64,000 nucleotides of DNA. Origin: Citricoccus alkalitolerans. Its GTDB lineage: Bacteria > Actinomycetota > Actinomycetes > Actinomycetales > Micrococcaceae. The position numbers and the translations under genes were made by a program. The stretch lies in assembly GCF_039528175.1 (NCBI RefSeq), contig NZ_BAAALH010000002.1, positions 372,001-436,000 on the forward strand, given 5' to 3'. The notes beneath the pieces are model-generated. The model was not told where the DNA came from, ran no database searches, and saw only the letters and a program-made list of their open reading frames with translations. Below, one piece after another: positions 59,162-64,000 of this stretch (the stretch's first letter is position 1; every line of letters begins with the position of its first letter).

Positions 59162-59905
59162 TCAGATGGCGCCGCCGTTGGCTCGGATGACCTGCCCATT
59201 CACCCAGTGTCCAGCCGGGCTCGCAAGGAAGGCGATGGTGTCGGCGATGTCCTCCGGACGTCCGAGCCGCTCCAGCGGGGGAATCTTCGCGAAATGATCC
59301 AGCTCCTCTTCGGTCTTGCCGTCGAGGAACAGCGAGGTGGCCGTGGGTCCTGGAGCAACGGTATTGACGGTGACGTCGCGCCCGCGCAGTTCGCGGGCCA
59401 AGATGAGCGTGGCAGCTTCCATCGCCCCCTTCGTTGCGGCGTACGCAGCGTAACGGGGCAGCTGAGAGCTTGTAACGGAGCTCGACAGGCCAATGAGCGC
59501 TCCCCCGGGACGCAACCGCCGGGCAGCTCGTTGCGCAACGACGAAGAAGCCGCGGATGTTGCTGCGGTGCATATCGTCGAGGATATCCAGGTCGAACTCA
59601 ACGAGAGAACCGAGATCCATGCGGCCCGCCGAATGCACAAGCACGTCAACGCCACCGAATCGAGTAGCGGTGTCATTGAAGAGATCGACGACGGCGCGCT
59701 CGTCGGCAACGTCAGCCTGAATGGCGACGGCGGTGCCACCGTTGTCCGTGATGGACTGGACGGCGGCTTCGGCCACCTCGGCATCGTGTGCATAGTTGAC
59801 CACAACGGCGTAGCCATCGCTGGCCAGCCGTTGTGCGGTAGCGGCACCGATGCCCTTCGAGCCGCCTGTGACGATCGCAACGCGGTGTACGGAGTTCTTA
59901 GTCAT
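59162..59905 (-). CDS. Short-chain dehydrogenase/reductase
   Basis: 247 aa SDR with TGGSKGIGAAT near 14, HSAG near 90, SSSVTSSQL near 142 and Y-A-A-T-K (YAAYAATKGAM) near 155; the C-terminus HWVNGQVIRANGGAI is typical. It is of a different subgroup from the SDRs at 49419 and 56495 and closer to 3-oxoacyl reductase-like enzymes with NADP preference (basic-region signals are weak). A broken SDR lies just upstream on the same strand. Confidence 0.9.
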   Translation of the reverse strand: MTKNSVHRVAIVTGGSKGIGAATAQRLASDGYAVVVNYAHDAEVAEAAVQSITDNGGTAVAIQADVADERAVVDLFNDTATRFGGVDVLVHSAGRMDLGSLVEFDLDILDDMHRSNIRGFFVVAQRAARRLRPGGALIGLSSSVTSSQLPRYAAYAATKGAMEAATLILARELRGRDVTVNTVAPGPTATSLFLDGKTEEELDHFAKIPPLERLGRPEDIADTIAFLASPAGHWVNGQVIRANGGAI

Positions 59906-59930
59906 GCTTGAGTTACCTTCCTTCTTGTGC

Positions 59931-60376
59931 TCAGTACGCGGAGAGTCCGCCGTCGATGGGTAGCGCGATGCCAGTGATGTAGGTGGAGCGCGACGACATC
60001 AGCCAGACCACTGATTCAGCGATCTCTTGGGGATCAGCGAGGCGCTTTTGGGCCTGATTGGCGACGAGGTCTTCGCGGGACTTGGCGGACAGTTCCGCCA
60101 GCATCGGAGAATCGACAGCGCCTGGGGCGACGGCGTTCACACGAATGCCCCGCTCGGCGTACTCGGTCGCGACCGAACGCGTCAGCCCGACGACGGCGTG
60201 CTTTGAACGCTCGATGTGCACCTGACCCCGAGGCTTGCGATCAGAGCAGCAGTCTCCTCGAGACGTCCCTTCTGCCCGGGCAAGTCCGCGACGACAACAC
60301 CGGCGCCCTCGCGCGCCAGAACCATCGCCGTGGCCCGCCCTTTACCCCCGGCCGCCCCGGTGACGAGGCCCCTCAT
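59931..60376 (-). pseudogene. SDR gene with large internal deletion and frameshift
   Basis: Start part MRGLVTGAAGGKGRATAMVLAREGAGVVVADLPGQKGRLEETAALIASLG (ATG 60376) jumps at about 60225, with a change of frame, to the end part SKHAVVGLTRSVATEYAERGIRVNAVAPGAVDSPML...STYITGIALPIDGGLSAY. About 100 residues including the catalytic Ser and Tyr are missing, so it cannot be active. Confidence 0.8.
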
Positions 60377-60541
60377 TCCTGCAACCAGCACTTGTTTACT
60401 CCTTTTCACGCGATGGCCGGTCAGGTTGTCCCGACGGCCAATGTGCACCTATCGTATGGCTACCGACCGTTAGTTAGCGAAGCCCAATCTACCCACAAGA
60501 ATTTCTATTACTGTCATCAACCGAGCCCCCCGAGTAGGGGT

Positions 60542-61090
60542 CTAGCAGCATCGGTGTGGGCGTCAACAACCACTGATATGAGCATGCTTCTTGTCGCCCG
60601 CGCAGTGCAGGGATTAGCCGCCTCTCTGACACTCGTGGTGGCCATGAGTACTGTCCTCGATCGATTCGAGGGTGCGCAGGCAGCTCAGCTTTTCGCCATG
60701 CTGATGACTGTTCAGAGCCTGGCTCCGGTTCTTGCCCCGTCGGTCGGCGGCATCATCGACGCCGCCTTCGGCTGGCGCGCGGTGTTTCTGGTGCTCGCCG
60801 GCCTGGTGGTGGCCGGCATGGTTGTGGCCCTCTTCGGTGTCGGCGTCGCCGAATCGACACTCATGGCCCTGGCCATGTCGTCTCGGCGAACCGCATTGGG
60901 GTCCACTGCCGCGCTGCTCGGTGCATTCCAAATGGTCATCGCTTCGATGTCCACCCCGATCGTCGGTAGCATCGTTCAGGCTGGCGCAGCTCCGTGGTTG
61001 ATCTTCCTCCTGGGCTCAGGAGTAGTCGCGCTCATCATCGTGGCTCTCAGCGCTGGACGTGCACCCGCTGTCAGCGATCTGGCGCACTGA
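60542..61090 (+). pseudogene. Bcr/CflA-type MFS transporter remnant with 5' loss and internal deletion
   Basis: Begins in the middle of a transporter (ASTTTDMSMLLVARAVQGLAASLTLVVAMSTVLDRFEGAQAAQLFAMLMTVQSLAPVLAPSVGGII) and after VVAGMVVALFGVGVAESTLMALAM jumps from about helix 6 to helix 10, in frame, before ending normally at 61090. About half of the usual 400 residues are gone. It is the same family as the intact pump at 47865, and here too a TetR gene is next to it. Confidence 0.8.
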
Positions 61091-61117
61091 CCCCACTGAA
61101 GCAGAGAGACAGGGACC

Positions 61118-61690
61118 ATGACACTCAGCCCCGCGGCGCTGCGCATCTGTAGGATCGCCGTCGAGCAGTTGGCCGAGCGCGGCTACGACGGCGCGTCCCT
61201 CGGTGACATTGCGCAGGCCGCTGGCATGCGCAAGGCATCCTTGTACTCCCATTTCAAGAGCAAGGACGACCTGGTTGGCCGGGTTCTGAGCATCGCTCTC
61301 GAGCAAGAGCGTTCGTTCGCCACCGACGCGTTCGCTGCCGACACCGCTTCTCTGCCCGGCGAGAAGTATCTTGCCCGCATCGGAGAACGGTTCATCGCCT
61401 CAGCTGAGTTGCGGTTCCTGCTCCGCACCGCTTATGCGCCACCAGTGGCTATTCGCGACCACATCATTGCCACGTATGCCACTTTCAATGACCACATACG
61501 CACACTTTTCGCGTCCAACCTTGGCGCGGGATTCTCCGCAGAGACGCGGGAAGTCCTCATGGAGGGCTACCTAGGCATCGTCGATGCTGTCCAAGTCGAG
61601 CTTCTCTACGGCCCAACGCGCCTCCTCGAACGTCGGCGCGCTGCGCTATGGACTCTGCTGACGAGCTTCGCGACTTCGCGCGGCAATTAA
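61118..61690 (+). CDS. TetR-family regulator
   Basis: 190 aa from ATG 61118, 27 nt after the broken pump gene. Helix-turn-helix at RICRIAVEQLAERGYDGASLGDIAQAAGMRKASLYSHFKSKDDLVGRVL (residues 10-58). The frame is intact. It probably once controlled the adjacent pump and may now be an orphan. A sequence TACCGACCGTTAGTTA near 60461 upstream of the remnant is a weak candidate operator. Confidence 0.88.
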   Translation: MTLSPAALRICRIAVEQLAERGYDGASLGDIAQAAGMRKASLYSHFKSKDDLVGRVLSIALEQERSFATDAFAADTASLPGEKYLARIGERFIASAELRFLLRTAYAPPVAIRDHIIATYATFNDHIRTLFASNLGAGFSAETREVLMEGYLGIVDAVQVELLYGPTRLLERRRAALWTLLTSFATSRGN

Positions 61691-61762
61691 CTCCCCCAAG
61701 CGCAGCAGCCGGACCAGGTGCACCACACCTCGAATATCAGCCTTGCCCCAGTCACCTGAGGG

Positions 61763-62071
61763 ATGCTGCTATCGATCCAAGGCGGCGAGCACGCGCCGGA
61801 CCCCGTGGTTGCGATGGATCCGGACCGGGCCGGACCCGGTGGGTGGATCGATTCTCGCAGCCTGGAGGACCCGAACGAGTTCGTGCTTATGGAGGCCTTC
61901 CGCGATGGGGCGGCCGAAGCCCACGTCACCAGCGCGCATTTCGCCGCTGGATTGGACGCAATGCGACCGGTACTAGCGGCCACCCCGAAGATCATCAGCC
62001 GACAGATCGATGGCGAGGGCTGGGAAGAGATGGGCGAGCTACAGATCGACTTATCCGAGCCTGCACCCTAG
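61763..62071 (+). pseudogene. 5'-truncated copy of the ABM-domain gene
   Basis: From about 61845 the frame reads SRSLEDPNEFVLMEAFRDGAAEAHVTSAHFAAGLDAMRPVLAATPKIISRQIDGEGWEEMGELQ, nearly the same as residues 43-105 of the ABM protein at 41730. The first 40 residues of the domain are replaced by unrelated sequence. A duplicate that lost its start is the simplest reading. Confidence 0.8.
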
Positions 62072-62118
62072 TCGTGGCGGGTCGGTCGAGGGACGGCACC
62101 CTGGCCCGTCGATGCTTT

Positions 62119-63801
62119 TCAACCCGCGTAGCGGTCCACGAACCGTTGCTCGGCAGCTTCTTCACCGATGAGCAGCAACTCTGCGTTCGACGGGAGCAAC
62201 TCGTTCTGGTCGGGAATCTGGAACCGTCCCTCCCGCACGAGGGCCACGACCTCGCAGCCGGTTCGGGCCCCGACATTGGCGTCGTTTAGGGTGCGCCCGC
62301 GCAGCGCACGCGGGACTGGGGCGCGGAACACGTCAATGCCTTCGGCCACCACAAGGCGTGGCCTCCACCCAAGGATGTTCCAGATTGTTGATGCTCCGAT
62401 GGACGCGTAGGACAAGACTGCGTCCGCACCTGCACGATGCAGAGTAGTGACGTTGCGTTCACGCGTCGCTCTGGCGATTACTTGCAGATCAGGCTCAAGT
62501 TTTCGCAAGTACAGCGTCAGGTATACATTGACGTCGTCTTCGTGGGTAGTCACCAGGACGGCGGCAGCGTCACGCAAGCCGGCACGTTCGAGGACGTTGA
62601 TATCCGCCGCGTCGCCTACAACATAGGTTCGTCCGGGCTGGACCCGCTCCGGGCGCTTCTCTACGATCACCGGGTGAATACCGACCTCTTCCAGTGACTC
62701 AGCCGCCGCGCGCCCGACACGACCGCCGCCTATCACCAGCACCGGGCGGTCCAGGGTTGTGTCCTCGGCGAGGATCGCATCGTACTTGGACAGTTGCTGT
62801 ACCGAGCCGGCCAGCACCAAGATGCTCCGCGAGGTCAGACGGGCATCAGGGCTGGCAACGGAGAAGGCACCCTTCTCTCGCACGCCCAGGATGTTGAGAT
62901 CAGGATGGTCGTACACGCCGGTTTCCGCAAGGGTCTGACCGGCTAGTGGAGTACCCCTGACATTGGCCTCGGCAATGCACAGGTCGCCGAACTCGCCGAT
63001 GACGTGGGAACGGGTGTCGACACCAACAACCCGTTGCGCCAGGGCCTGCCCCAGGTTCTTTCCGAGCTGCACGACTTCAGTACAACCAGCGAGTTCAAGG
63101 ATAGGAACTGACGCGCCGGCATTCGCTGTTGCGACGACTGCTACATGGGGGGAAATCTCGCGAACGGTGAAAGCGACGTTGGTGTTCGTCGTATCAGGTC
63201 GGGTGGTAACGACCATGGAAGCCTTGTCAACGCGAGCCCTACGATAGGTTTCCGGATCGTCAAGGTCCCCGAGCATGACCTCATAACCGCTGTTTTGAAG
63301 CCTTAAGGCCTCCGTCAGCTCGGGCACGAGGAGCACGTAACGTGCTCCTTCGTGCTTGGCCAACTGGCAGAGAGCATCGGTCACGACATCCAGTCCAGTC
63401 ATGACGATATGGTCTTCCATGCCTTCCCTGACTCTGCGTGGCACCCGAGCCGCCTCGAGACGATCCAAAAAGGGACGGACGATGAACTGGATGATCAGGA
63501 ATGGCAGCAAGACAAGAATGACGGTGACACCGGAGACGAGGACGACCGAGGTGAAGACATGACCCATCTCAGAGTCGAAGACAATGTCGCCATATCCCAA
63601 AGTCGACATCGTCACGAGAGTCCAGTACACGCTGGTGGACCATGAATACTCACGCCCCTCCACGCTCATCAGATACTGAAAGAGTGCGCTGTACACCACC
63701 ACAATGAGCACAACGACCAGCAACATCAACACAGCCAAACGCACGTTGCGCCCCCGCGGAGATCTAGCAAATCTCGCCACTAAAGGTCTTGGCGTTCTCA
63801 T
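62119..63801 (-). CDS. Potassium channel with two RCK (TrkA-N/TrkA-C) units
   Basis: 560 aa, ATG 63801 after AAAAGGA. Two membrane helices (VRLAVLMLLVVVLIVVVYSALFQYLM; VFTSVVLVSGVTVILVLLPFLIIQF) flank the pore with selectivity filter TLGYGD in VYWTLVTMSTLGYGDIVFD near 68. Then two RCK modules follow: HIVMTGLDVVTDALCQLAKHEGARYVLL near 131 and VLVIGGGRVGRAAAESLEEVGIHPVIVEKRPE near 352, the second with a classical nucleotide-binding GGGRVG. Each is followed by a TrkA-C-like domain. This is the GsuK/MthK-like layout of a nucleotide- or cation-gated K+ channel of the inner membrane. Confidence 0.93.
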   Translation of the reverse strand: MRTPRPLVARFARSPRGRNVRLAVLMLLVVVLIVVVYSALFQYLMSVEGREYSWSTSVYWTLVTMSTLGYGDIVFDSEMGHVFTSVVLVSGVTVILVLLPFLIIQFIVRPFLDRLEAARVPRRVREGMEDHIVMTGLDVVTDALCQLAKHEGARYVLLVPELTEALRLQNSGYEVMLGDLDDPETYRRARVDKASMVVTTRPDTTNTNVAFTVREISPHVAVVATANAGASVPILELAGCTEVVQLGKNLGQALAQRVVGVDTRSHVIGEFGDLCIAEANVRGTPLAGQTLAETGVYDHPDLNILGVREKGAFSVASPDARLTSRSILVLAGSVQQLSKYDAILAEDTTLDRPVLVIGGGRVGRAAAESLEEVGIHPVIVEKRPERVQPGRTYVVGDAADINVLERAGLRDAAAVLVTTHEDDVNVYLTLYLRKLEPDLQVIARATRERNVTTLHRAGADAVLSYASIGASTIWNILGWRPRLVVAEGIDVFRAPVPRALRGRTLNDANVGARTGCEVVALVREGRFQIPDQNELLPSNAELLLIGEEAAEQRFVDRYAG

Positions 63802-64000
63802 GAAGTCCTTTTCCCCTCAACAAACGGCACATTGCAGCCAAACACCGCGGGTGCCCTGCCAGTACAGCAGAAACGGTCACGGAACAGTGAATGCTCCCCT
63901 CACATGTGTGAAGACAAGGGTCTGCTGCACTTTTAGGTGGAGATTCCCGTTGCGGCGATGAGCCGGGTTCAGGTTCACTGACAATCAATGAGACCTGCCA

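Noticed and set aside
1..64000. CRISPR arrays or insertion sequences
   Set aside because: No regularly spaced repeats and no transposase-like open frame were seen on either strand.

Overview
The window is GC-rich chromosomal DNA with tightly packed genes, many ATGA start/stop overlaps and strong GC codon bias, which points to a high-GC actinobacterium. Aromatic and amide catabolic operons, GntR/MarR/TetR/LysR regulators and actinobacterial-type families (Septum_form lipoprotein, adenylosuccinate lyase with a Ser/Ala-rich N-terminal tail) suggest Micrococcales, probably Micrococcaceae (Arthrobacter/Citricoccus/Kocuria-like). This is inference, as there is no rRNA or other taxonomic marker. A 29-base run of N at 14235-14263 shows that this is a scaffolded draft.

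Layout. 1-6.9 kb is mostly housekeeping: the 5' part of a GMC oxidoreductase, purB, an acyltransferase-3 membrane protein, a TRIC-type channel, a MetF-like methylenetetrahydrofolate reductase, a decayed RibD/DHFR-like fragment and a Septum_form lipoprotein. 6.9-14.0 kb (minus) is an amide operon: GntR regulator, SsuABC-type ABC transporter, YoaK/DUF1275 membrane protein, acetamidase/formamidase and an amidase fused to an AtzH-like domain. 14.3-17.1 kb holds a LigM-type tetrahydrofolate-dependent O-demethylase, a thioesterase and a MarR regulator. The ligM and metF promoters carry the same operator (ATACCTAT-N4-ATAGKTAT), so they look like one C1/O-demethylation regulon.

17.2-26.0 kb (minus) is the most unusual unit: eight tightly linked genes for a polar amino-acid ABC importer, a CapA-like phosphoesterase, a CaiB-type CoA-transferase, two 2-hydroxyacyl-CoA dehydratase (HGD-D) family subunits and an MFS exporter. 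The dehydratase subunits have lost most of the cysteines that normally hold [4Fe-4S] clusters, and no activator ATPase is encoded here. 26.2-31.7 kb holds a YeiH/LysR pair, an AcuI-like reductase, an epoxide hydrolase and a VOC protein.

32.6-42.0 kb reads as a mandelate-type island: benzoylformate decarboxylase (mdlC), an aldehyde dehydrogenase, an AAHS-type MFS importer, a LysR regulator, and two NAD(P)-dependent 2-hydroxyacid dehydrogenase candidates from unrelated folds (LDH/MDH family and ketopantoate-reductase family). A repeated LysR box sits in both divergent promoters.

42-64 kb is accessory. It holds a PuuD-like hydrolase with a GntR regulator, TetR-MFS, SDRs, a second aldehyde dehydrogenase, a MoaF-domain protein, a dihydroxyacetophenone-dioxygenase-like cupin, a YtcJ-like amidohydrolase and a RCK potassium channel. 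Between them lie many broken genes (MocR, SDR, AraC, Bcr/CflA MFS and ABM remnants, plus an unnamed frameshifted actinobacterial family), so this stretch is rearranging or decaying. I saw no transposase, CRISPR array, rRNA or tRNA.
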